Shown: in pieces, positions 1 to 8,093 of the stretch | Layout: every line of letters begins with the position of its first letter | How positions within the stretch are numbered: the stretch's first letter is position 1 | From: Hymenobacter mucosus | GTDB lineage: Bacteria > Bacteroidota > Bacteroidia > Cytophagales > Hymenobacteraceae | Reading direction: 5' to 3' | DNA length: 64,000 nt | Assembly: GCF_900188255.1 (NCBI RefSeq) | Contig: NZ_FZNS01000001.1 | Coordinates: 744,001-808,000 of the forward strand | Notes under the pieces: generated by a model | Told to the model about the DNA's origin: nothing | Databases searched by the model: none | The model's input: only the letters and a program-made list of their open reading frames with translations | Position numbers and translations under genes: made by a program

Positions 1-1300
1 CTAATAGATAGCCAACGGGCTTGAACTGCTGCTGGTATAACTTCTGATCGGGTTCTAAGCGGGCATCGTTGAGGTTCACGGGCACCGGGGAGGGCAGCAC
101 CCGAGTGTAGCGCGAGGTAAACAGAAGCGGCGTCTTACGAATACCCGCGGCCTTTACCGTATCAATACTGCTCACAAACTTGGTGTACACAGCATCGAGG
201 TTGCGGGTAATGGGGTGCTGGCTGAAGTTGTTGATGAGCGGATAAAATTGCCAGGGCATGGGCTCCACCTTGGGCTTGTCGCCGAGGGCGCCCGTTACCA
301 GCGGAATCACCCCGGAGTTCAGATCGAGCAGTAAGTCGGGGTTCACCCGTACCCCGTACTTAAATAGCAGATCATCCAAGTTTAGTTGCAAGGGGAAGGA
401 CAGCATGCCGCCGCGGTTAGCACTATCCAGATTCACGCGCATGGCGTCTACAAAAAACAAGGCATTGCCCCCTTGAGTGATAAACTGATCCAGCTTGAAT
501 TTCTCGGGTTCCGTATAAGCGGCGGTAGGTTTAGCAACTACAAGAGCGCTAAGCGTTTTCAGATCCTGGGGGCGCGACTGGGCCAGATTTACCCGAAACA
601 CGTCGTAGAACTGCCCAAGCGAGCCGATTAGGTCGCCGGCTTCCAGGTTGGTTAGCTCACCATGGCCCTCCACTACCCCAATGCGCTTGCGCCGACCAGG
701 GTTTAGCTTGCGAATGGCGCTGGCCAGTTCGTACTCTAACCCTTCAATGCTCTGATTTAGGCGCACATCGGAGGGGGCGGCTTGGTTGCCACGCAGCAGT
801 AGCACCTGTTGCTCTTTACCACCAGCCGCCACCGTAGCCCAAGGGAAAATGATTTTCTCTACCCGCTTCCCATTCTCATTGGCGCCCAAGTTGGTAGGAC
901 GCAGTCCCTTTTTCAGGAGAGCAGTGTAATAATCATTGCGGGCCTTTTCTGTACCGGCCGCGGAAGGGTCCACGAATACATAGTGCAGGTTAGAGCCGCC
1001 ATACACTTGCATCTCATTGAGCGTTTCCCGAACCGACTGCTGCAGACGGCGAAAGGCGGGCGGAAAGTCACCGTCCAGATACACCGTCACTGTTACGGGC
1101 TGCTTCAGGTTTTCCAGGAGCTGCTTTGTAGCCCCTGCCATGGTATAGCGCTTTTCCTCCGTGAGGTCGAGGCGAAAGAAATAGAGCCCACCAAGAAAAT
1201 TAAGCAAGAGCAACGCCAGCAGCGCCACGCCAAAGCGCGTCAGGTCGCGGCGCTTGCGAGATGTAACCGGAGTAGTTGTATCAGGTACAGGAGAAGCCAT
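1..1300 (-). CDS. gldG: GldG, gliding-motility ABC transporter auxiliary protein (partial, C-terminus beyond window)
   Basis: The reverse strand is open from an ATG at 1298-1300 to the window edge, giving 433 codons without a stop. After a basic N-terminus (SRKRRDLTRFG) there is one membrane helix (about residues 20-40) followed by FFRLDLTEEKRYT, the usual opening of GldG proteins of the ABC-type uncharacterised transport family. A large periplasmic part follows, with phrases typical of the family such as RKRIGVVEGHGEL and FFVDAMRVNLDS. GldG works with GldF and GldA, and the genes for both lie directly upstream in the same orientation. In Flavobacterium these genes are needed for gliding and are linked to surface adhesin function. 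The C-terminal part, which usually carries a second membrane helix, is cut off. Confidence 0.9.
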   Translation of the reverse strand, partial: MASPVPDTTTPVTSRKRRDLTRFGVALLALLLLNFLGGLYFFRLDLTEEKRYTMAGATKQLLENLKQPVTVTVYLDGDFPPAFRRLQQSVRETLNEMQVYGGSNLHYVFVDPSAAGTEKARNDYYTALLKKGLRPTNLGANENGKRVEKIIFPWATVAAGGKEQQVLLLRGNQAAPSDVRLNQSIEGLEYELASAIRKLNPGRRKRIGVVEGHGELTNLEAGDLIGSLGQFYDVFRVNLAQSRPQDLKTLSALVVAKPTAAYTEPEKFKLDQFITQGGNALFFVDAMRVNLDSANRGGMLSFPLQLNLDDLLFKYGVRVNPDLLLDLNSGVIPLVTGALGDKPKVEPMPWQFYPLINNFSQHPITRNLDAVYTKFVSSIDTVKAAGIRKTPLLFTSRYTRVLPSPVPVNLNDARLEPDQKLYQQQFKPVGYLL

Positions 1301-1430
1301 ACAGTGGCAAATTCAAAATCAGATTCTGGGTAATGAAAGCAGGTAGTAGCGGCGAAGTGCCTATTGAGGGCGCAGCATACCACGGGGCGGCTGGGTACTA
1401 TTACCCACAAAGGAGAATGCGGCCCAAGGG

Positions 1431-2156
1431 TTACCAGTTCCGGCTCTGCAACACCAGGCGCGTACCCAGTAGCAAGCCCGCAACTAGGCTGAAGAAATAC
1501 AGCAGGTCGCGGGAGTCGATGAGGCCTTTGCTGATGTCACGGTAGTGGGCCGCAATGCCCAACTGGCTGATATAGTAGGCCAGTGTACCGTCGAAAACCG
1601 ATGCTAGCGAATCGAAGCCGGAGTACACCAGAAAGCAGCCGACTACCGCCACCAGAAACGCAATAATCTGGTCGCGCGTGATGGCCGAAGCCAAGATGCC
1701 AATGGCTGCAAATACCGCCGCCAGCAGCGCCAGTCCCAAGTAAGATCCTACCGTAGCCGCCGAGTCGATATTTCCCTGGGGGCTACCCAATTGGTATACC
1801 GAGTAGTAGTACAGCAGCGTAGGCACCAGCGCCAGCAAGGCCAGCAGCAGGCAGGCCAGATACTTCCCTCCTATTATCTGCCCATCGGTGAGCGGGCGAG
1901 TAAGCAGCAGTTCAATGGTGCCCGCCTTCTTTTCCTCGGCAAAGGTGCGCATGGTGATGGCGGGAATCAGAAACAGAAAAATCCAGGGCGCCATGTTGAA
2001 CAACGTTTGCAGGTCGGCATACCCGTAATCCAGCACTGAGCTGTCGGGGAATACCCACACAAACAGCCCCGTAGCCACCAGAAACACCCCAATAACAACG
2101 TAGGCTACCGGTGAGCTTAAGAAGGCATTGAATTCCTTGCGAAGTATAGAGTACAT
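1431..2156 (-). CDS. gldF: GldF, gliding-motility ABC transporter permease
   Basis: A 241-residue integral membrane protein that starts MYSILRKEFNAFLSSPVAY, the characteristic GldF/ABC-2 permease opening. It carries the cytoplasmic loop RTFAEEKKAGTIELLLTRP (about residues 70-88), a hallmark of this permease type, and about six hydrophobic segments. Length matches GldF (about 240 residues). It lies between gldA (upstream) and gldG (downstream, 130 bp away) on the same strand, so co-transcription is likely. It should form the membrane channel energised by GldA. The substrate of this transporter is not established. Confidence 0.92.
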   Translation of the reverse strand: MYSILRKEFNAFLSSPVAYVVIGVFLVATGLFVWVFPDSSVLDYGYADLQTLFNMAPWIFLFLIPAITMRTFAEEKKAGTIELLLTRPLTDGQIIGGKYLACLLLALLALVPTLLYYYSVYQLGSPQGNIDSAATVGSYLGLALLAAVFAAIGILASAITRDQIIAFLVAVVGCFLVYSGFDSLASVFDGTLAYYISQLGIAAHYRDISKGLIDSRDLLYFFSLVAGLLLGTRLVLQSRNW

Positions 2157-2257
2157 CAGCTAGATGTGGTAATAGTGAAAGGAGTAGGGTGCTGACACTG
2201 AGTTGCAGTGGCGTTCTAGCATACCGGCCCTACTTAAGCGAAGAACCAGTTAAGAAG

Positions 2258-3160
2258 CTACTTGGTCAGGGACTGAAACACCTGCTCCAACGACTGTTCT
2301 TCCTGCCGCAGCCCCAGCAGCACCCAGCCATGGGAGGCAGCAATTCGAGAAATGGCAGCGCGTTGATCAAATTCCGCACGAATAAGGTAGGTGGAGTCCT
2401 TTTCTAGCACCACACTATTGACCCCATGCAGCATAGCAAGAATATTTAAGTCAACAGGCTGCTCAAATTCAGCGCGGATAACCATCTCGCCCGCGGCGCG
2501 AGCCCGTAGCTCGGCTACCGGCGAATCGGCTACCAATTGGCCGCGGTTGATGATAACCGCGCGGGAACATAAAGCGGCTACTTCGGGCAGAATATGGGTG
2601 CTGAAAATAACCGTCTTATCCTGGCCCAGTTCCCGAATCAAGGTGCGAATTTCGCCAATCTGGTTTGGGTCAAGGCCCGTGGTGGGCTCGTCGAGAATAA
2701 GCACTCCGGGGTCGTGGATGAGCGCCTGGGCTAGCCCCACGCGCTGACGGTACCCCTTCGACAACGCCCCAATAAGCTTGTTCTGCTCTCGCCCCAGCCC
2801 CACGCGCTCCACCATTTGCTGTACGCGCTGGCGGCGCTGGCTTCCTTTCAGGCCGTGCACCGAGCCAATAAATTCCAGGTACTCATGCACGTACATGTCT
2901 AAATACAGCGGGTTGTGCTCGGGCAAGTAGCCCACCCGACGGCGCACTTCCAGGGGGGCTGTTTGCACGTCGTAGCCATCTACTACTACCGTACCGGCCG
3001 AGGGAGGCAGGTAGCCCGTGGCAATCTTCATGGTAGTGGACTTACCGGCCCCGTTCGGACCCAGAAAGCCTAAGATTTCGCCCTTGCCCGCCGTGAAACT
3101 GATGTTGTTCACTGCCACTTGGGGGCCAAACGTTTTTGTCAAATGCTGTACTTCTACCAT
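2258..3160 (-). CDS. gldA: GldA-type ABC transporter ATP-binding protein
   Basis: A 300-residue ABC ATPase. Walker A is GPNGAGKST (about residues 34-42), the signature region is LSKGYRQRVGLAQAL, Walker B is VLILDEPTTGLDP, and the H-loop lies in FSTHILPEV. A C-terminal extension of about 80 residues after the ATPase core matches GldA and related exporters. It begins the gldA-gldF-gldG cluster; gldF starts 101 bp downstream. In Flavobacterium johnsoniae gldA is separate from gldFG, so the joined arrangement here makes one transport operon likely. The gldA name rests on this neighbourhood as well as on the sequence. Confidence 0.85.
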   Translation of the reverse strand: MVEVQHLTKTFGPQVAVNNISFTAGKGEILGFLGPNGAGKSTTMKIATGYLPPSAGTVVVDGYDVQTAPLEVRRRVGYLPEHNPLYLDMYVHEYLEFIGSVHGLKGSQRRQRVQQMVERVGLGREQNKLIGALSKGYRQRVGLAQALIHDPGVLILDEPTTGLDPNQIGEIRTLIRELGQDKTVIFSTHILPEVAALCSRAVIINRGQLVADSPVAELRARAAGEMVIRAEFEQPVDLNILAMLHGVNSVVLEKDSTYLIRAEFDQRAAISRIAASHGWVLLGLRQEEQSLEQVFQSLTK

Positions 3161-3220
3161 ATACTACTAAGTGAAGCGTCTGCTTCGTACCTCCATGAAC
3201 GGTGGCTGGCGCAGGATAGT

Positions 3221-3280
3221 GCAAGCACTTTGGTTGCCACGGGGGCGCTACTGCCTAGCTCGCGCTAATAAAGTGCTTGC
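3221..3280. repeat. Inverted repeat between gldA and the SDR gene
   Basis: An 11-bp perfect inverted repeat, GCAAGCACTTT at 3221-3231 and its complement at 3270-3280, is separated by 38 bp. It sits upstream of gldA and at the 3' end of the following SDR gene. It may be a weak terminator for the SDR transcript or part of the gldA control region; the loop is too long to call it a standard terminator. Confidence 0.35.
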
Positions 3281-3283
3281 TGC

Positions 3284-3976
3284 TTATTTGGGCTGAGTAG
3301 GCCGCATTTGCAGCTCCGAAATCATAACCGTTTGGGGTGCTTCCAGGGCATGCACAATAGCAGCGGCAATGTCTTCGGGTTGCATCTTGTGCGGGTCGGG
3401 CTCCTGGCCGGGGGTAGCCCCGTTGAAGTTCGTTTCTACCGAGCCGGGCATTACGCAGGTCACTCGCACACCATCGGGGCGCACTTCCTTAAATAAGGCA
3501 TCCGAGAAGCCACGCACCGCATATTTGGTAGCGCAGTAGCCGGCCAGGTTGGCACTGCCGGCCGTGCCGGCCAGAGAAGCTACGTTGATGATATGGCCCT
3601 GCTTCTGCTTTTTCATTTGCGGTAGTACCGCCTTGGTGCAGTAAAAAACACCGTGCACATTGGTGTCGAACATGGCGTGCCAGTCTTCGGAAGAAAAGCC
3701 ATCTACCGGCCCAAAGTTGCCGATGCCGGCATTATTGACCAAGATGTGCACTTCGGCGCCGAGTTCCCGCTGGGTATTCATGAAGGCTTCCTGCACGGCA
3801 ATTTCGTCACGAATGTCACAGTCGAAGAACTGAAACCGCTCATGCGTAAGTCCTTCGGGAGCAGTGCGGCCCCACCCTGCTACTGTGGCTCCGCGAGCTA
3901 GCAAGGCCTCCGCCGTGGCATACCCAATTCCTTTGCTGACGCCTGTGATAATGGCTACCTTGCCGCTTAGATCCAT
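3284..3976 (-). CDS. Short-chain dehydrogenase/reductase (classical SDR)
   Basis: A 230-residue classical SDR. The cofactor motif TGVSKGIG lies near the N-terminus, NNAGIGNFG in the middle, and the active-site YCATK (Tyr and Lys four apart) follows an upstream serine. The start ATG at 3974-3976 (MDLSGKVAIITG) gives the normal family N-terminus; the open frame upstream is rejected because it would put about 78 unrelated residues in front of the Rossmann fold. The substrate cannot be told from sequence. It is divergent from the lipoprotein gene, with only 10 bp between the two start codons as drawn. Confidence 0.88.
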   Translation of the reverse strand: MDLSGKVAIITGVSKGIGYATAEALLARGATVAGWGRTAPEGLTHERFQFFDCDIRDEIAVQEAFMNTQRELGAEVHILVNNAGIGNFGPVDGFSSEDWHAMFDTNVHGVFYCTKAVLPQMKKQKQGHIINVASLAGTAGSANLAGYCATKYAVRGFSDALFKEVRPDGVRVTCVMPGSVETNFNGATPGQEPDPHKMQPEDIAAAIVHALEAPQTVMISELQMRPTQPK

Positions 3977-3986
3977 AGCTGTCGTG

Positions 3987-4769
3987 ATGTCTAGGTTTGA
4001 AATATGGGTGCAAGGTAACGCCCTCCCGCGGCTTTTGTGCGTCGGAATTACGAGTGTGGCAGCCATGCTGTGGCTATCGGCTTGCCAGCAAGACAGCGAA
4101 GCGGGATGCTTTACCAGTACGGGGCGCGTGGTGACGGAGCGCCGGGAAGTACTGCCCTTTCGCACTCTTACGGCGTACGACAACGTACGGGTATCCATTG
4201 TGCAAGACACGACTACTTACGCAGAGGTAGAAGCTGGTAGAAACTTGCAGGCCGATATTCGGTTGGCTGTGGAAGGAAATGAGCTTACCATTCGCAACAC
4301 AAGCAGTTGCAACTGGGTGCGCCGCTACGATACACCGCGCGAAGTAACCATCCACACGCCTACCCTTACCGACGTGTTCCTGCGCGGCCAAGCAGACGTC
4401 CGTACCATAGGAACATTCCGCGCCGACACCCTATTCGCTCACCTCATTGGGTCCGGCGACTTTCACTTGAATCTGGCTAGCCGCTACTTAAATATGGATC
4501 AGTATGAGCTAGGTGATTTGCATCTGGAAGGCGAGACGGATGTCCTCGTGCTGACTATTGGGGGCAATGGTAGTACGTATGCGGCTGGCCTGCCAGCCAA
4601 CCATATCTACCTCCACACCAACTTCGACAGCAATGGAAATGCGCACTTCACGCCCAAGCAGTTTTTGGGAGGTACGCACGCCGGCACGGGCACCGTACGC
4701 TACAGTGGTACCCCAAGCAATGGCCTAAGCTTGCAAATTACCGGCAAGGGCAAAGTAGCACAGGAGTAG
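3987..4769 (+). CDS. Head GIN domain (DUF2807-like) lipoprotein
   Basis: A 260-residue secreted lipoprotein. A hydrophobic leader ends in the lipobox LSAC, so Cys is the likely lipidated residue. The body resembles the putative auto-transporter adhesin, head GIN (DUF2807) family: the opening VVTERREVLPFRTLTAYDNVRVSIVQD, then repeated short beta-strand phrases (DVFLRGQADV, HLIGSGDFHLNL, DLHLEGETDV), as expected of a beta-helix. Its function is unknown; members are common Bacteroidota surface or periplasmic proteins. The start is uncertain. ATG 3987 gives a long leader, while an in-frame GTG at 4008 gives a more typical lipoprotein signal and leaves more room for a promoter. Confidence 0.75.
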   Translation: MSRFEIWVQGNALPRLLCVGITSVAAMLWLSACQQDSEAGCFTSTGRVVTERREVLPFRTLTAYDNVRVSIVQDTTTYAEVEAGRNLQADIRLAVEGNELTIRNTSSCNWVRRYDTPREVTIHTPTLTDVFLRGQADVRTIGTFRADTLFAHLIGSGDFHLNLASRYLNMDQYELGDLHLEGETDVLVLTIGGNGSTYAAGLPANHIYLHTNFDSNGNAHFTPKQFLGGTHAGTGTVRYSGTPSNGLSLQITGKGKVAQE

Positions 4770-4786
4770 GGTATCCCCTACTCCTG
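4761..4786. terminator. Hairpin between convergent lipoprotein and SDR genes
   Basis: An 11-bp perfect stem (4761-4771 with 4776-4786) with a 4-base loop overlaps the lipoprotein stop codon. It lies in the 46-bp gap between two convergent genes. There is no clear T-run on either side, so its role as a terminator is an inference from position. Confidence 0.45.
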
Positions 4787-4815
4787 CACGTGGGGGGCCT
4801 AGGTTGGACCTGCTC

Positions 4816-5529
4816 TTATAAATCACCTAATTGGGGACGGATAAGCAACTCCTCAACTACTGCATGGGGGGAAAGGCTGAAAGTGCTGAAAATGGCTTCG
4901 GCTACGTCTTCGGCTTTCACAAAGCGTTCAGCGGGCAGGTCGGTGCCGGCCCAACTAGCGGTTAGTGTTGCGCCTGGCAGCACCGCCGTTACCCGGATGT
5001 TGTGCTCCTTCAATTCCTCGCGCAAGTTTTTGGTCAGGCCCAACAATGCAAACTTAGCAATACCGTATGAGCCCCCGTTAGGGTACGGCATAATGCTGGC
5101 GGTGGAGCAAATGGTGAAGATGTGGCCGCCGCGCCGCCCAATGAGGCCCGGCAGCAACGCCAGCGTTACATCATATGCACTGAGCAAGTTTACCGCTAGC
5201 ATCTGACGCAGTTGGGAGCCATCCTGAGGCTCGTCTTGCAACCGGCCAGGAATAAACGAACCCGTATTATTAATTACTACCTCCACCTCTCCTAGGCCAA
5301 GCACAAAGTCGGTGAAACCTCTGGTTTCGGAGGCTTGGCTGAGGTCGGCGGGAAAGGTGTGCAACACGGCACCAGGGTACGTGGCTTGTAAATCGGTGGC
5401 TAAGTCGTGCAAATCCTGAGTTGAGCGGGCACACGTAACCACCGGAAACCCAGCCGCCCCAAATCGAAAGACGAGGGCCCGGCCAATTCCCTTGGTACCG
5501 CCGGTAATCACTACGAGTTTTTTTTCCAT
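4816..5529 (-). CDS. Short-chain dehydrogenase/reductase (classical SDR)
   Basis: A 237-residue SDR starting MEKKLVVITGGTKGIG at the ATG 5527-5529; an upstream extension of 50 residues in the same frame is unlikely to be translated. Cofactor motif TGGTKGIG, NNTG in place of NNAG, and active-site YGIAK with an upstream serine-containing strand are visible. Sequence phrases such as RGGHIFTICSTAS and VTAVLPGATLT fit the KR/3-oxoacyl-reductase-like SDRs, but the substrate is not predictable. It is a separate gene from the other SDR at 3284-3976, not an obvious recent duplicate. Confidence 0.87.
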   Translation of the reverse strand: MEKKLVVITGGTKGIGRALVFRFGAAGFPVVTCARSTQDLHDLATDLQATYPGAVLHTFPADLSQASETRGFTDFVLGLGEVEVVINNTGSFIPGRLQDEPQDGSQLRQMLAVNLLSAYDVTLALLPGLIGRRGGHIFTICSTASIMPYPNGGSYGIAKFALLGLTKNLREELKEHNIRVTAVLPGATLTASWAGTDLPAERFVKAEDVAEAIFSTFSLSPHAVVEELLIRPQLGDL

Positions 5530-5644
5530 TCCTTTGATTGCTGAATAGGTTTTTACGTACGTCAAATGCATAAGCCCGGCGGTAAAGCCACGACCACCAA
5601 TTCGGGCACAAGTTTCCGCTTTTCCTTTCCTTGTTTCGCTTTTT

Positions 5645-6376
5645 ATGGTCAAATCCTTCGGCGAATTTCTACTCTTCATTCAAAGCATGCTCTTCCGGAA
5701 GGAACGCTTCGGCGTGCTGTGGAAACGCATAGTAGATGAGTGCGTCATCATTGGCGTCGATTCCATTTTCATTGTCGCCATCGTTTCAGCCTTCATTGGT
5801 GCTGTTACGTGCGTGCAGATTGCCTACAACCTTACCAACCCGCTCATCCCCAAAAGTACCATCGGCTATATGGTGCGCGAGATGACCATTCTGGAGCTGG
5901 CACCTACTATTACGAGTATTGTACTGGCGGGCAAAGTAGGCTCTAGCATTGCGGGGGGCTTGGGCACTATGCGCATTACAGAGCAAGTATCGGCCCTGGA
6001 AGTAATGGGCATCAACTCGGCCTCGTACCTAGTGCTGCCTCGCATTATAGCGGCCATGTTTATGTTTCCCCTTCTCGTGATTCTGGCCATGGCGCTGTCC
6101 ATCATTGGGGGCTACCTAGCCGGTTCACTCACGGGCGCTATTTCGGCGCAGGAATATATTGAAGGCATCCGTACCGACTTTATTCCTTACAACATCCTGT
6201 TTGCCCTGATTAAGTCGGTGGTGTTTGCGTTTCTAGTGTCAGCCATTTCTTCGTTTAAAGGGTTTTTCACCCAAGGCGGTGCACTGGAGGTTGGTGCAGC
6301 CAGCACCACGGCCGTAAACAATTCCATCATTGCCATTCTGGTAGCTGACTTCGCCTTGGCCGCCATACTGCTGTAA
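5645..6376 (+). CDS. mlaE: MlaE-family (YrbE) ABC transporter permease
   Basis: A 243-residue membrane protein of the MlaE/YrbE permease family. It has an N-terminal amphipathic start, then about five hydrophobic segments. The family signature region EMTILELAPTITSIVLAGKVGSS (about residues 78-100) is followed by EQVSALEVMGINS. This family forms the inner-membrane part of transporters that move phospholipids or related lipids between inner and outer membrane. The ATPase partner follows 97 bp downstream. No MCE-domain substrate-binding gene (MlaD) follows within this window, so that part must be encoded elsewhere. Confidence 0.92.
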   Translation: MVKSFGEFLLFIQSMLFRKERFGVLWKRIVDECVIIGVDSIFIVAIVSAFIGAVTCVQIAYNLTNPLIPKSTIGYMVREMTILELAPTITSIVLAGKVGSSIAGGLGTMRITEQVSALEVMGINSASYLVLPRIIAAMFMFPLLVILAMALSIIGGYLAGSLTGAISAQEYIEGIRTDFIPYNILFALIKSVVFAFLVSAISSFKGFFTQGGALEVGAASTTAVNNSIIAILVADFALAAILL

Positions 6377-6473
6377 GCAAAACAAGCATCTGCCAGTTAC
6401 TATCAAGGAAGCCGACTTCACGTAGGTCTTGGCGCATCCAATAACGCTGACAGCAGACACAAGACTTTAAAAG

Positions 6474-7283
6474 ATGATTGAAGTTCATAACGTTCAGAAG
6501 TCGTTCGATGGGAACCAAGTGCTGAAAGGCATCAACTGCACCTTCGAAACCGGCAAATGTAACCTACTGCTGGGGGGCTCCGGCACCGGTAAGTCGGTGC
6601 TATTGCAGTGCATTGTGGGGCTAATGAAGCCCGACATTGGCAGTATTACGTTTGATGGCACGGTGTTCACTAATAATAAGGTGGACATCAAGCAGGACAT
6701 CCGGCGTAAGATTGGGATGCTCTTCCAGGGCTCTGCCTTGTTTGACTCCATGACGGTGTACGAAAATGTGGAATTCCCCTTGAAGATGCTCACGTCGGAC
6801 ATGAGCAAGGAGGAGCGCCGCGACCGAGTGGAGTTTTGCCTGAAGCGGGTGGGCCTGGAAAACGCGGGCGCCAAAATGCCCTCCGAAATTTCGGGTGGTA
6901 TGAAAAAGCGAGTAGGTATTGCCCGGGCTATTGCGCCCAACTGTACCTATCTATTCTGCGACGAGCCTAACTCAGGCCTAGACCCGCTTACCAGCATCAA
7001 AATCGACGAGCTCATTCACGAGATTACGCACGAGTATAACATCACCACCGTGGTAGTAACCCACGACATGAACTCCGTAATCGAGATTGGGGACCACATC
7101 ATTTTCCTCTACAAAGGCCTGAAATTGTGGGATGGCAACAAGGATGAAATCTTGAATGCTCAGGTCCCCGAGCTCAAGGAGTTTATCTTCAGCAGCAGTC
7201 TAGTCCGGGCAGCTAAGAAGGTAGATGATGAAACCGAAGGTGGCTTAGCCGCGGCCACAACAGATGAGGCTATTAATATTTAA
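6474..7283 (+). CDS. mlaF: MlaF-type ABC transporter ATP-binding protein
   Basis: A 269-residue ABC ATPase. Walker A is GGSGTGKSV, the Q-loop region reads GMLFQGSALFDSMTVYENV as is typical of MlaF, the signature is ISGGMKKRVGIARA, Walker B is YLFCDEPNSGLDP, and the H-loop is VVVTHDMNS. The CDEPNSGLDP variant is typical of Bacteroidota members. Together with the upstream MlaE-like permease it should power lipid transport across the envelope. The C-terminus is short, acidic and low in complexity (DDETEGGLAAATTDEA). Confidence 0.92.
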   Translation: MIEVHNVQKSFDGNQVLKGINCTFETGKCNLLLGGSGTGKSVLLQCIVGLMKPDIGSITFDGTVFTNNKVDIKQDIRRKIGMLFQGSALFDSMTVYENVEFPLKMLTSDMSKEERRDRVEFCLKRVGLENAGAKMPSEISGGMKKRVGIARAIAPNCTYLFCDEPNSGLDPLTSIKIDELIHEITHEYNITTVVVTHDMNSVIEIGDHIIFLYKGLKLWDGNKDEILNAQVPELKEFIFSSSLVRAAKKVDDETEGGLAAATTDEAINI

Positions 7284-7305
7284 GCACCTGAGCGCTCCTC
7301 TCCTT

Positions 7306-7357
7306 CTAAAACACATAATGGCCGGCCCTATGTAGGACCGGCCATTATGTGTTTTAG
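7306..7357. terminator. Bidirectional terminator, 20-bp perfect stem
   Basis: A perfect 20-bp inverted repeat (7306-7325 with 7338-7357) surrounds a 12-base centre, with A-rich and T-rich outer ends so that it can act on both strands. It lies exactly between the convergent mlaF and DinB-family genes. Confidence 0.85.
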
Positions 7358-7373
7358 TGCAGCCGTGAGGCGC

Positions 7374-7919
7374 TTACCACTGCTCGCGCTGACGTAATTC
7401 TGTAATGTGCGCTACATGATGCCGACCATGCCAGGCATAGAGTGCAAGGGCCTGGTCGAGAGTGAAGGTACGCTTGCTGCCAGGATGGTAGAAAGTTCGG
7501 GCCCACTGCTCGTCAGTCAGATTGCGCAGCAGAATTGTCCAGCGGATGTGCAAAGCTTCCAGCAGAGCCAACGAAACGGCCGTGGGAGTGGCTCCTACAT
7601 CTGGTAACGCTGCCCATGCTTCCTCATCGTAGGGGCTGATGGTAGGATTGTCTTCCGTTAGGGCCAGCCGGAAGCGGCTGTAGCTGTTAAGGTGTGAGTC
7701 GGGCAGATGGTGAATTACCTGGCGCACTGTCCAGCCATCGGGTCGATACGGAGTGTCCAGTTGCGTAGGGGTGAGGCCAGTTACAGCGGCCCGCAGTTGG
7801 TCAGGGAGCAGTGAAATTTGCGCGATATACGCCGTGCGGCTCCCCCGTTCCAACGGTTGTTCGGGTAAGGCCGGCCGCCCGATGGGGTAGCGCAAATCTT
7901 GTTTAAGGGTTGTTTCCAT
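7374..7919 (-). CDS. DinB-superfamily protein, YfiT/bacillithiol transferase type
   Basis: A 181-residue protein of the DinB/YfiT four-helix metal-binding family. It opens with DLRYPIGRPALPEQPL, a phrase typical of YfiT-like putative metal-dependent hydrolases and bacillithiol transferases, then WTVRQVIHHLPDSHLNSY and near the end HGRHHVAHI; these histidines would form the metal site. The family transfers bacillithiol to electrophiles in Firmicutes; activity here is inferred. The ATG at 7917-7919 is chosen because the upstream extension is low-complexity (NCSDCSDCSS) and arises from a tandem repeat. Confidence 0.82.
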   Translation of the reverse strand: METTLKQDLRYPIGRPALPEQPLERGSRTAYIAQISLLPDQLRAAVTGLTPTQLDTPYRPDGWTVRQVIHHLPDSHLNSYSRFRLALTEDNPTISPYDEEAWAALPDVGATPTAVSLALLEALHIRWTILLRNLTDEQWARTFYHPGSKRTFTLDQALALYAWHGRHHVAHITELRQREQW

Positions 7920-7923
7920 AGAA

Positions 7924-7948
7924 GAGCAATCAGAGCAATCAGAGCAAT
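7924..7948. repeat. Short tandem repeat (9-bp unit) in front of the DinB-family gene
   Basis: The unit GAGCAATCA is present 2.8 times without error, directly upstream of the start codon of the reverse-strand DinB-family gene. A -7-like TACTTTTG (reverse strand, 7959-7966) lies just beyond it, so the repeat would fall near the transcription start or in a very short 5' leader. Slippage could alter the leader length. Confidence 0.7.
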
Positions 7949-8035
7949 TTACGCCAGCAAAAGTACAACAGGGAAGATATTCTACTACTGAAGCTTCCAA
8001 TAAGTGCCCGTACGAAGCGTGGGAAGGCAATATGA

Positions 8036-8067
8036 AAAGCGGCCTCCCCGAAAAGAAAGGCCGCTTT
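8036..8067. terminator. Terminator after the bifunctional nuclease gene
   Basis: A 10-bp stem (8036-8045 with 8058-8067) has an A-rich and T-rich border. On the reverse strand it follows the stop of the bifunctional nuclease gene by about 26 bp. Confidence 0.7.
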
Positions 8068-8093
8068 AGTAGGTGTTGATAGAAAGGAACAGC

